From: Mesostigma viride
Taxonomy: Eukaryota; Streptophyta; Mesostigmatophyceae; Mesostigmatales; Mesostigmataceae
Length of the DNA stretch: 64,000 bases
Direction of reading: 5' to 3'
Assembly (NCBI GenBank): GCA_009746045.1
Contig: RPFO01000050.1
Span: 2,496,868-2,560,867, forward strand
Part shown: positions 46,330-57,700 of the stretch, piece after piece
Numbering within the stretch: the first letter of the stretch is position 1
Layout: every line of letters starts with the position of its first letter
Translations under genes and position numbers: made by a program
The notes under the pieces: generated by a model
What the model was told of the DNA's origin: nothing
Database searches by the model: none
What the model saw: only the letters and a program-made list of their open reading frames with translations

Positions 46330-48345
46330 TAGCTGTGGCATTAATTAATTAATTAATTAGACTCGTGCTCCCGTTGGGGAGTCACGGAGCATTAACCCCG
46401 ATGGATGGATGGATGGGTGCAAACATTCCTACCGGTCTAATCTATCTACATTGGCTACATTGAATTGAATTGAATTGAATTGGAACATAACTCCGTTGGG
46501 AGTATATGTAGCACATAGCCCAGAGAAGGGGCATATGGCCTATCATACATTCTAAGCTACTTCCTGCAAGGGTGGGAATGTAAACAACACTTGCTCTAGG
46601 TGCACTAGGGCACCTGCACCACCCAGAGTTTCAGGCAGCACCCAGCGAAGGGGAGCCTGTCATAGGTGGGGAAGATCATCATGGCTATACAAGAGCTAGG
46701 ACATGGCTTCTCTACAGAGAGCATCTCTCTGCATGGCATAGCATGGCGAAATTCTTAATGCAACATCCATGGGGGTCCCTTTATAGGCAGGGCTTGGCTA
46801 AATTCTGTAGACAACATCCATGGGGGCCGTTATGGGCGCACATGCGCGTGGGCCACATGCTAGGCTAAGCCTGACTAATCTACACTACTGGTATGAATTC
46901 CCTAGTCTGGGGTGGCAGGAGGGGGCTGCCAGGGCTTGTGGTCAACGTGGATGACCGCCCCCCTCCAGTATACCGGCTTCCCCCCTGCGCTGTGCCGGAC
47001 TCTGAAGGTAGGTCGGCCATAGCTCGCGTCGCCGCTGTTGCTGGGCCAGGGTCAAGTCGTCGTCCAGCGTGAAGCGAGTCCTTGAGAGCTTCTTGCGGCC
47101 TTTAAGGAACGACAGCTTGTCCGCCATGTACTTAAAGGTGAGGAGCACGGGTGCCGGGCCAGCCTTCCCCCGCGCGCGGGGGAGGCGGACAGCCGACATG
47201 TCCAGCTCACCAGTGAGTAGCATGGGGGCAAGAATGTCGCGCTTAAATGCCTCAAGAAGGCTCGTGGAGGTCTCACCTGCCGGCTGGTCGAAGTGCTTGA
47301 CGATGACATTGTGGCTGCGCCGGGCGATGTCGGTGTCCTCGTGAAGGTCGAGGGCTTGTTGCTTGAGTTGTGCCGAGATGGTGGAGGTGGTGGAGGTGGT
47401 GTGCTGCTTAAGCAAGTCCGCCCAGGTGGAGGGAGCATCGCCGGCCGGGCCAGCAGGCGTCGGCTGGGCGGCGATGTCCTTCACCGCTTGGGCGGTGAGG
47501 CCGGCGGTGTCATGCAAGCTCTCAAGGGCGTTGGCGGTGGCTTGAAGGCGTTGGTCGAGGTCGAGGAGCTGGGCTTTGATGTCGGCAGTGGAGGCGGAAA
47601 TGGCCGTGGAGGTGGAGGCGGCGGCGGTGGAAATGTGAGGAAGTTCAGCAGTCAGCGTGCCGCCGATTGCTGCTATGTCGGCAGCAAGGGGGGTCACGTG
47701 CTGCTGAAAGGCTTCCGTGAGGATGGAGCGGAGGGTGGGGACGGAAAGGGGTGGAGCCCAGATCTCGCCGTCAGAGCGCTGGAGAAGGGAGTTGAGGATG
47801 GCGTGCTGGAGATGGGGGCGGACGCAGCCGGACAGCCCGTAGATGTTGTCCCAGCGGCGGCCGTCTGGGCAGAGGAGGCGATTGATGGAGTGGAAATGGA
47901 GGCACAGGTCGTAAAGCGAAGCGTACAATCCCCGAAGAAGATGCAGCGCATAGCATCGGTCGGAGAAATGGTGGCCCAGTCGTAATCTGCGACCTTGAAA
48001 GGCCGGGGCCGAAAGCTCGGTTCTGGGCGTGAAGACCCTCCTGTGTCGTCGGCTGGGCGGGTGCGCTTGGGGTCAGGCGATGCAGATGGCGAGGCGTTAA
48101 GCCCGGGGGGTTGCTGGACGACCACCAGTGCACGACTAGTGTCATCGCCGCCTGCCGGACCTGAAGGCGAAGCTGCAGCCTGAGCTGCAGACGTATTTTC
48201 ATTGCCGAGCGCAGCCGCCAGGCTGCGTTGCGTCGAGGCGCGTTTGTTCGCCATATATTGCGTTTTAGATTCGGAAAATTATATCAGCATGTGCGTCTTA
48301 GAAAGACGAAGCGATAGTGATATTCACGGCTAAATTCGGTGCTCA
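46330..48345 (-). mobile_element. ORF1-only LINE copy, minus strand, with two stacked 3' ends
   Basis: From high to low coordinates: a 5' UTR with AAGACGCACATGCTGATATA-like sequence related to 20115, ORF1 (48254-46942), a 3' UTR ending in the CTCCCAACGGAG hairpin and an AATTC tail (46460-46500), and then a second 3' end consisting of GTTTGCACCC, four ATCC, the CTCCCCAACGGGAG hairpin and a TTAA tail (46440-46338). No reverse transcriptase is present. Confidence 0.75.
46942..48254 (-). pseudogene. LINE ORF1-type RNA-binding protein, minus strand, one frameshift
   Basis: The N-terminal frame starts at ATG 48254 (MANKRASTQRSLAAALG) and is collinear with a second frame from about 47930 (LYASLYDLCLHFHSINRLL) to the stop at 46942. 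One base appears lost near 47930. The layout is a Pro/Ser-rich N-terminus, a coiled coil (about 47690-47480, Ala/Leu-rich heptads), then ARRSHNVIVKHFDQPAGETS, PAPVLLTFKYMADKLSFLK and TLDDDLTLAQQQRRRELWP. It is the same domain order as 20188-21580, with roughly similar length, but its C-terminus ends differently (GGHPR). Confidence 0.75.
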
Positions 48346-48683
48346 AACGTGAAAGTTATGAGCTCCGACAGCCATGGCTACCTCGTGGCTACATACTACA
48401 TCTATCTAACAGCATTAGCTGTGGCATGCTAGGGAAGGGGGGGGGGGGGGGGGTTGTGGGTGACCCCTGGGTATATGCGGCCCCTACAAACCCCTCAGGC
48501 TCCGGGTTATCATTTAATTTAATTTGTAATCGGATCTCCCGACCAACGGAGGCATGTTATAATTTAGCTTATTTCAATTTAACGTACCATATGAAGTGAG
48601 ACAACGTACTATGCCTGGGCGCATGGCGATCCAACGCCGTGGAAGGACTAGGGTATTTGTCTGAGAGGAAAGACACGAATTAA
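48346..48683. other. Flank between LINE and piggyBac-like element
   Basis: Contains a run of about 19 G at 48438-48456 and the short dispersed block at 48597-48632 shared with 17793. No gene seen. Confidence 0.45.
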
Positions 48684-49630
48684 CCCGTGTTTTTTTACAA
48701 CGCGATACATCGCGTTGTAGGGTTAGAACGCGATGTATCGCGTTGTAATCTGACACGTGGCAAACCTATTAAACATGCGATTTTTGGTCTGAAACTTTCA
48801 AGATAGGTCAGAAACATCTCATAGAATTCAAGAAGAAATCCTGGTATTTTTGGTATTTTTTTTGTGACAGCTGCAAACAAATATGTACCACTGAAATCAG
48901 GCATTTTCGCGGGACGAAGGTGAAGACGACGGCGATGGCGGCAGGTAGATCTCGCCAGTTTTCGCGCGAATTTCAGTGGCTGTTGGGTAGCACGACCATG
49001 ATGATGCGTTCAAAGGTTGATAATTAGGTTTCTACGAGTTTGTTGAGGTACTGGGGCAAAGGAAACGTAGTTTTTTCCAGTTTCTCACCCAACTTTCATG
49101 CGGAAACCCTGGAAACCGGCATACATATTATTACGTCAAGACTCGGGTCTGCTGCGGCACCATGCTTGGTATTTCCATGGTGTTTCGACTTCTTAACACA
49201 TGTTTATTCATTCCGAACGCCCGGACTCTCGGCTAAACCGAGATTTGTGCAGACTTTTATTGGGTAGCTCCGGGCATGATGGTGCCTGCAAATAGCGTAA
49301 GGCGTGATCGTGGCTATTGCTACGGTATGCTGTATTTTCCTGGAAATGGCCTCTGCCACCGGCTAAATAGTGCTTGCAGGCGTAAGTATATCGTGTTTCT
49401 ACCTAGTTTCTGCCAGTTTTCCACTTATTTCTACCGACCTCTGCCCAGCCTCTCTAAGACCGCCATCCTACTCGACGTTGCTTGCATGTCAGCCATAGCA
49501 GGTTGCAGTTGTGCAGTATTTAGGTGCTGTATACGTCGTCAAGCCGTGCATATATCGTGAGGATTGGATGTTGATGGTTTATACTGCGTTGATTGTGCAA
49601 GAAGATCAGCTGGGTGCCCATAATCATGGT

Positions 49631-51957
49631 ATAGGTGCTGAAGCTAAGGTCCATTGGAGTGCCTTCCTACCAGAGAAACAAGTTTATTACAATAAGTGTG
49701 TGCAGGCTTTAACAGTTGAGCCTAGCCACACCCTCAAAATCATTGTACAAGTCATTGTCAAGTTAGGCCAGTTCACCATGCTGGGGCCCAGCACATGCCC
49801 CCTTGGTCCAATCTTGTCCCCAACAGCAGCGAGGGTGGGTGGGTGGGAGCTGCAAAAAGGCCTCCCTACGTTCACCACACCACTCTAAGTACGGTGTGAA
49901 AATGGAAAACAAAGCACATGTCTCAAGGCGCCGCGCCCCCCTCAATCAAGGGCGGGCACGGTTGCCAGTAGGCACTAGTACCGGCGCACCGCCGGTCCCT
50001 TTCTCTCTCTAGTCCTAAGTAACAACAAGCACCTAACATGGTGTAGGTGACGTACGGTAGAGCTACGCTACAGGCGGCAGATCGGCCCCCTTTGAGCCCG
50101 CCGCAACATAACTATAAAATGAGCAGATAGCTCAGAAAATAGGTGCTGAAGCTAAGGTCCATTGGAGTGCCTTCCTACCAGAGAAACAAGTTTATTACAA
50201 TAAGTGTGTGCAGGCTTTAACAGTTGAGCCTAGCCACACCCTCAAAATCATTGTACAAGTCATTGTCAAGTTAGGCCAGTTCACCATGCTGGGGCCCAGC
50301 ACATGCCCCCTTGGTCCAATCTTGTCCCACATCACCATCTCTGGCCACCCAGGCCGTTTCCAGCCCTGGTGGTAGGAACGCAACCACTTGGAATGCTGGG
50401 CTCTTGTTGGCATGATGATGCCCCCCTTCCCGCCCCCGTGTGGCCGCTACGGTCTCCCGGCGGACGCAGGGCGGAGCCACATGCGTTCCCCTCCTTAGAG
50501 GGGCGCATCCCAGTGCTGCCGCTTTAGGACTTATGCCACCTGGGAACGTCTCCAGCTCACCCAACCACCATCACCAGCCCACCGGCAAAGCCGCTGGGAT
50601 TTCCCGAGGGTAGAGCCACTGCCACTGGCTCCATTACCCCCCATCGTGGTGATAATGATGGCTGCGGACCTCCTAGCGCCAAGGCTCACCATCGCCATGG
50701 TGTCACGAGCCTTGGCGCAGCCGCAGCCGAGTGGAGCTTTATTATGGTATATAATGCATTTTCTTAAAACAAAGCCGGACCGCACTGCCGGGTTCCACAC
50801 GCACCCCCCCTCGTGGGGGCGCGTGAAAACGGCAAAGGCAAAGCGGAGCCCGCCGCCTTTGGGCGGGCGTAGCGGAGCCTTAGACGTTTTCACGCGCCCC
50901 CCGCGAGGGGAAAATTTTTTTCCAGGCTTGCCAAGCGCTGTAGAGTTTCTTAACCAGATTTTTTGTAAGTGCGCATGAATACCCACGGTTTTCCGCAGCT
51001 TCCCACCTCTCCCTTATCGCCAAGGGCAGAAGGGGCCTGCTCGCCGGAGCGCCGAGAGGGTACAGAGTGCCTGCCGACCTCCCCATGCCGACAGGACCCC
51101 CCCCGACCCACGGCAGCCGCTGCCTTTGCTGAAAAACTGGGCAATTATGAAGAGCGCGCTCCTCCCACCAAGATTCGCTCCAGCCCCGCATCCTCCCCGA
51201 AACTCCCGTCTGGCCACAGGCCGAAAGATCGGGTCCGCTGTCAGGCTCCTGGTAGTTATGGGCTACCCTGGCACCCCGCGCTAGCCATTTCCACGTTTAA
51301 GGCAGATTCGCCTCCACCTGTGATTCTTTCCACCGTAGCCGCTGGCCCTGGCCTGTATGGCTCCTTCCCTGACGTTGTCCGACTAAAAAACGCAGCTTCC
51401 CCAGTGTCAGGAAGCTGCTTGCCGCACCCAGGGGTAGAGGGGAATCGTCAGTGGGCCCAGCGCCGGAAATCACACCCTTTTACTCAAATCGTAGAGCCCC
51501 CCACCCAACAACCATTACCGTGGCCTGTAACGGTAGGTGGCGATCATAAAGACTTTTATTCCAGGCCTCTCCACGCCCGGAGAGGCCGATAGCATCGTCT
51601 TACATTCAGCGCAGCCGCCATAGCGGCCAGCCGACCTTGCCAGCAAATGCTGGGATCAAGTTGCGAAGCTGCAAAAAGGCCTCCCTACGTTCACCACACC
51701 ACTCTAAGTACGGTGTGAAAATGGAAAACAAAGCACATGTCTCAAGGCGCCGCGCCCCCCTCAATCAAGGGCGGGCACGGTTGCCAGTAGGCACTAGTAC
51801 CGGCGCACCGCCGGTCCCTTTCTCTCTCTAGTCCTAAGTAACAACAAGCACCTAACATGGTGTAGGTGACGTACGGTAGAGCTACGCTACAGGCGGCAGA
51901 TCGGCCCCCTTTGAGCCCGCCGCAACATAACTATAAAATGAGCAGATAGCTCAGAAA
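49631..51957. repeat. Recent nested duplication A-B-A-[1.34 kb]-B inside the piggyBac-like element
   Basis: Block A (190 bp) at 49631-49820 recurs at 50139-50328, and block B (291 bp) at 49848-50138 recurs at 51667-51957. By eye the copies are identical. Copy 1 joins A to B through about 27 bp with GGGTGGGTGGGTGG, while copy 2 has 1338 bp of GC-rich sequence between A and B. It is best read as tandem duplication of an A-to-B unit of about 1.8 kb with internal deletion of one copy. ATAATCATG is found at both outer edges (49620 and 51960). Confidence 0.88.
50329..51666. other. GC-rich cargo segment of unknown origin
   Basis: Differs in texture from the flanks. It contains an imperfect inverted repeat at 50800-50915 (GGCGCGTGAAAACG against CGTTTTCACGCGCC) with AGCGGAGCCCGCCGCC..GGGCGGGCGTAGCGGAGCC between. 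Such arm sequences recall repeats of green-algal organelle genomes. Frames (for example 50969-51592, plus) show no recognised protein. Confidence 0.5.
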
Positions 51958-52827
51958 GTATAATCATGTGTTGTTAGCATCTTGCCACCATTTGCTAGCA
52001 TGCATTCCAGCGTCATCTTTGCCTGCATGTAAGCTCATGGATCACTCAACCTATCCAAGCCTTGCATTACACGTGCCTCTTTCTTTCAGTATTGCACGCG
52101 TTATGGAATGAAAACCCAGCACCTCCATTCCCACGAGGCATGTGCTCAACACGTTGTGAGAGTGGATGATGCTTTGGCTATGGCTGCCTGATTCAGTCAT
52201 ATTAGGTCATCCAGTCATGATGTTTGATGCATGCATGTTTGATGCTGTATAACTTATACAACGCCTATGTTCAACGTTTTGACCCTCCAAGCTCACTATG
52301 GCCCCGTTTATGGGGCTCGGGTCGTTGCGTAATGTTGTCAAGGGCTCTCATGTTTCCCACTGCGTTGTACTGCGTTGTAATTGTGATGCTAATGAAAAAT
52401 AGCTCCAGTGGCCCAATGGGCCTGAGTTTTGTTTCACAGAGCCTGCATATGTTGCCCATAGCTCGTGCAAGAAGCCAGATTTTTTTCATGAACCATTTGT
52501 GAATAAGCACATGCATACTTGTGACCTAGGGTCAAGAAATCGCGGTCATGGTCAGACCCCCCTGTATTCAAACCAGTGTATCTCTCTAATGAATAAGCAT
52601 TTTGTAGGTCTGAGTAGCTCAAAAAATCCTTTGATTTATGGGCTTTCAGGAAAGTATATACATGACCATGAAAAAAAAATTTCCTTAGGTGCTATACGCG
52701 TTCTAAAAAAAGCTTACAACGCGATATATCGCGTTCTAATTAAAAAAACACGGGTTAAAGCCGCGTGGCTATCTCTAGGAAGACCTGCACGGAGGGAGAC
52801 AGAGGGTAACAAGAAAGGTTGATAGGG

Positions 52828-52830
<3 letters not shown>

Positions 52831-52881
<51 letters not shown>

Positions 52882-52901
52882 TACACACACACACACACAC
52901 C
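52831..52901. repeat. CA microsatellite
   Basis: Roughly 35 CA units with one GTGTA interruption near 52879, just outside the right end of the piggyBac-like element. Confidence 0.95.
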
Positions 52902-54344
52902 GCAACGTACACCATTACAACAGTAAAAAAACAACCAAAACAAGAGAAGGAAAAGAGGGAACGCATATACACAATCACGAAGAGGCTAAAAGAAAATGTA
53001 CCATGTAGTCACTAAAGGAGTAATACTACAAGTTTCCTAGCCAAATCAATGGTTGAATCATGTGCAACAAATGTGCATGTGAGAAACAGTGAGGCAAGAG
53101 CGTAGTAAGTGCGTGAACAAGTGAACATGGACTGAACGCGTGCCACGGAGTACCCGATGGGGTACATTTCTACGCGGATACTGCACCCGCCAAGGCAAAA
53201 ACGCATTGCGACCATTATTTTTAATAGTACATTTCATTGGATAAATTCTTTTGCTGCATGTCTTGCTAAAGGATAGGACAGTATTTAAGTAACTGTCTTG
53301 GTTCGCTATTGCTCTTTTGCACACATGCCAACTTCATGTGGTTGAGCCAACCAACATACAAAGCAACTCCCATTCAAGAACACACACTTGCGGTGTGCGA
53401 GAGCTTTCACATTCGTAGATAATGTCTCCAGAGGCACTCCATGCATGCATGGAGGTATCTTTTTTAAGATCATTGCAAGCATGCAAATAAAAGCGGCGCT
53501 AGGCAAGCTGACACAGAGATGTCTACCATCCACACACACAAGTCCCGGCTTTACGTCTGACAACAATGCTCTTTTGGAACTGGAGAAGCCTCTTTGGTAA
53601 AACCAAATCGTGTCCGTGGATTGCCAACCATGCCCGATGACCGCAGCTTGGGTGTGGTACTTTAACCCACAACACCAGGTGTGTAGCACAAGTGTTTGCG
53701 CCAGATCTTCTTACCCCCACAGTTCTTCTTCGGAAAAGGTATGCGCACGCACTAGGCATGCAGCAAATGGGCAGGATGACAAACCCCTCTGCCCTGCCAG
53801 TTATGAAAGATTTTAGCCTGCTATGGGTGTACAGGAGAGTGACCCGAGACAAGAAAGCAATAGCCTGCTATGGGTGTACGGGAGAGTGACCCGTGACAAG
53901 GAAGCAAGCTGCGATGGCAACAGCTTTACGGTGAGGCATGTGATGCCCACTACTAGGACAACCACATAGGTACATACAGGCCAGTCGAAATGGCCATTTC
54001 GAGGGCCCCACTGGAGGATTTCCGGGGAGGGCAGCCATGTGCAGGCTTACGTTGATGTGAAGGGGGATTTCCAATCCGCCGCTGAGGGTAATACACCCCT
54101 GAAATAATTACAAATCGCCCTTCCCACCGAGCTCACGACTCCATACAGCAGCTGGTCCCCGCACACCCCCATCCGATACATCAACCAGGGACCGCTGGCC
54201 ACCCATGGCAGTGAGACAACCTGCTGGGCACCCACATGCCTGTTCGATTCAGCATGCCGGTGTCAGATGGTATGCCGTGTCGTAGTCAAACAACAAATAG
54301 TAAACTAAATATACTGCCAACTGGCATCAGATGGCATATATATG
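52902..54344. other. Intergenic region downstream of the CURT1-like gene
   Basis: No gene recognised. At 53815-53908 two ~50-bp direct copies contain AGCCTGCTATGGGTGTAC and GGAGAGTGACCCG. Short frames lack family signal. Confidence 0.4.
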
Positions 54345-54585
54345 CTTGACTCCGCATCAGATGGTATCCGGGTATATCAGATGGTATCCGGGTATATCAG
54401 ATGGTATCCGGGTATATCAGATGGTATCCGGGTATATCAGATGGTATCCGGGTATATCAGATGGTATCCGGGTATATCAGATGGTATCCGGGTATATCAG
54501 ATGGTATCCGGGTATATCAGATGGTATCCGGGTATATCAGATGGTATCCGGGTATATCAGATGGTGTACGGATATATGAGATGGT
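54345..54585. repeat. 20-bp tandem repeat, ~11 copies
   Basis: The unit ATCAGATGGTATCCGGGTAT is repeated almost perfectly, and the last copies are diverged. It lies 3' of the CURT1-like gene and is followed by two ~63-bp direct copies at 54595-54715. Confidence 0.95.
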
Positions 54586-54741
54586 GTAGAAAGGCGGGAA
54601 GGCAATGACATGAAAAGGCGGCCATGCCCTATGTCTCCCATCAGGATAGTCAAATAGAAGGCAATGGCATGAAAAGGCGGCCATGCCCTATGCCTCCCAT
54701 CAGGATAGTCAAATATACAAAGGCCAGGCGGCCAAGGCCAT

Positions 54742-57700
54742 TTATGAGGACGTCGAGGCTCCAGAGCTGGACTCGCCGGCGCCGACTTCTTGCTCCTGCG
54801 GCGCTGGGACGCCCTGGCCCTCGCCCTGCACACGGGGGAAGTTACCGCCAGCGAGCCACAAACGTTGTGCATGGATTAGACAGCAAGCATAATAACATTA
54901 GTTTGCGAGCGTCTGGATGATGGGAAACAGCCAACCCCCGCATGGTTCTGCATGGCTTATTCCAACTCTGTTGGCTGACAGGGAGAGAATCCGGGAGAGA
55001 TCAGTATTGTCGTCTCCTGCTTGCAATGCAAACGGCTGGGGCCCATACTTCACGGCTCATGGTTGTAGGTAGCCTCTATTCAAGCGCACAGCACATGAGC
55101 GCGACAACTAGGATGCGGAGTCCAGGCTCAAGGGCTACCTTTAGGCTCGAGGGCTGTCGGAGTGACACAGGCTGCCGGCATGACAAGAACCCCCACTGAA
55201 AGTACGCTCCTGGCGTACGCAAGCACGGCCACCGTCACAGAAAACCCAGTCTGCGAACGCAACCAGGGCATCAGGCATGATAGTCGATGGCATTGCCAAC
55301 ACAACCAGGGCTACCAGCATGACAGTCATTGTGTTGCCAACGCAACAAGGACTTGCAAGGATAGTAACAAATCGTAGAGAAAGTGGCGGCTCACCTCCAC
55401 GCCGAGCGTGTTGACGCGCGACGACGATTGCAGGTATTGCCGCACATAGTCGGACGCCCAATCCTCGGGGACACCGTACTCTGCGCGTGGGCGACCGACG
55501 GGTGCATGGGCATGCACAAGCATAGGCATGGCTCTTCCAACGTCAGCCCCACATGCACGCCATGCACGCCATGCACGCCATGCACGCCATGGACACAGGT
55601 GGTGTGGCCCCGACACCAGGCGCGCGGTGGCACAAGACGGCCGGGTGCAGGCGTCACCATGCCAGGAGTTCAACACGGATAAAAATAGACAACATACATG
55701 CATGGCATGTGCCCGATCGGCTAGGTGCTGGTACCAAGCTTGCGGCATCCATAGCAGGCAAACACCACCGCGTGCTCTTGCATGCATCACAGGCACACAA
55801 GAGTGACCGTGGGGCTGCCATGCACGGACGGCGAGCTTGCCAAGCACGGCAGCATCAACAAGAACACAGGGTAATTGTTGGGCAACCACGCACGAATGCA
55901 TGACCTTTGCACCCGGGGAGAGGCACAAGGACAGCCAAGGGTGCAAGAACAGGCAAGTGGTGATGCATGGCCAGGAACACGCATCGCCCACACACAAGAG
56001 CGCACACGCGCACAAGGGCGACCACCCACCGGCAGCCAGATGCAGCTATTCGCACAACAGCTGCATACAAGCAGCGCGAGGCATGCATGCATTGCAGGGT
56101 GTACCCACCAGCAGCGAGGTGCTGCACGAGCCGCTGCGCGTCCTCCCTCTGCTGCGCGTACGGCGTGGTCGGGTCAATGAACGCATCGCGCACCTCGCGC
56201 ACCTTCTCCCGCACAAACGCCTCCATCGTGTCGGTCAGGCCAGACGGGTTCTCCCGCATCTGGTGGATGAGCTGTTGGGTGGGAGCGAGGCACAGCAGTG
56301 ACGTTCCACAACCGTGGAAGTCGCTTTCTACACGGGTTAGCGTCTTCTCGAGGGTGAGCTGTTCAGGGTGAAAGGCAGAAGAAGGGTTCAGGGGGGTGGT
56401 TCAGGGGGGTGCCTTGTGAAGCGGTAGTAGAGTGGCTCACAGCAGCGGAGTGATGGCGGTGCGCGGGTCAGCATTCGGCGGATCAGCACGGGTTGTTTGA
56501 CGATCCACCGCGATAGGATGTACCAACGAGTGGGATGAACGAGACATGGAACTTTGACAAGTTCATGGGGGGGGAAGGGGGGGGGGGGCATGGGCGCGCA
56601 TCTGGTGGACGTGCTGTGTTGGTCCCCCTGCCGCGATGATCCACAGCAGGGGGGTGAAGCAATGCCACGCATCAGCTTGGGGGTATTGGGAGGGCAGGGG
56701 AGTGTGGGGACGTACGCCATTGGATAGAACAGCTGCTCACAGTGTGGGGTTTACGGCGGGCAGAAGCAAGGGGGAAGGGGGGAGGGGAAGCAGAGTGTCC
56801 GCACCAATTTAGAACATCTTCCACCTACAATCTGCCGCTTTGGGGGCACCCACGCGGACTCACTAGCACAAGGCTGCCAGCATTGTGTACATTGCTAGTT
56901 TTAGTAGAGTACAACTAGCAGTGCGTGTCTTTATTCCACCCACGTTCTGCAGCTGCGTGAGCTTGTTGACCGCGCTGTCCCTCTCCTCCGCCAGCTGCGC
57001 CGCCATGGTGGCCATCGAGACGTCGCTGTTGCGCGCCGCCCACATCTCCTCCAGACGGCGCTGGAGCTCCGCCATCTGGGGAGGGGGTGGGGTGGGGGCA
57101 GGGATGGGGGGAGGCAAATATGGGTTAGTGGTGAAGGGGTGAAGCAGGTGTGAGACAAAGGGGGGCGGAGAGAAAATACAAGCGTTGCAGCCCCGCCATC
57201 TGGGGGGGGGGGGGGGGGGGGGCGGAGGATACCAGTGCAGGTAATGGGGGGGGGGGGGGGGGGGGGGGAGAGCGCATGGAAACGCTGCCATCACGGGGGA
57301 GAAACAAGAGGGGGAGAAAGGGGGAAACAAGGGGGTCAAGACGGGGGCGAGAAGCAGGGGGGGCGGTGTTAGAAGGGGGTGAAGACGGGGGCGAGAAGCA
57401 GGGGGGCCGGTGTTGAGGGGTGAAGCCAACGCGAGACGTCAGGGGAAGGGAGCGCTGGAGCTCCGCCATGCGGCGACAAGGGGGTTGGGGGCAGGAGTGG
57501 GAGCAAATGTGAGACAGGTGAGGGAGGGTGCGGGGGAGGAGGCGAGCGCGGATCAGGGAGCAGCATGGAGAGGAGAACAGCTGCTACTAGTCTACATATT
57601 ATAGTGCGTTGATGTAGTATGATATAAGATATGATATAGTATGATATATTCTGATTTGGCACGCCGCAAATAGTGAAAACCATTTGCGCTCAGTGCCGGT

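Larger units (their letters stand above)
48684..52754. mobile_element. piggyBac-like non-autonomous element, 4.07 kb, TTAA-flanked
   Basis: The ends are CCCGTGTTTTTTTA (48684) and its complement TAAAAAAACACGGG (ending 52754). Both are bounded by TTAA (48680-48683 and 52755-52758), the invariant piggyBac target. Just inside each end is a palindrome of the type ACAACGCGATAYATCGCGTT, twice at the left (48697 and 48725) and once, plus a half-site, at the right (52715). CCC/GGG termini with TTAA are diagnostic of the superfamily. No frame of transposase length occurs, so it is non-autonomous. The interior carries the duplicated block 49631-51957. Confidence 0.82.

Noticed and set aside
47293-47985. 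230-codon plus frame
   Set aside because: Antisense of the LINE ORF1 at 48254-46942.
50969-51592. 207-codon plus frame in the piggyBac-like cargo
   Set aside because: Low-complexity Pro/Ser/Arg composition, no domain, overlapping frames on the other strand. Kept only as part of the cargo segment.
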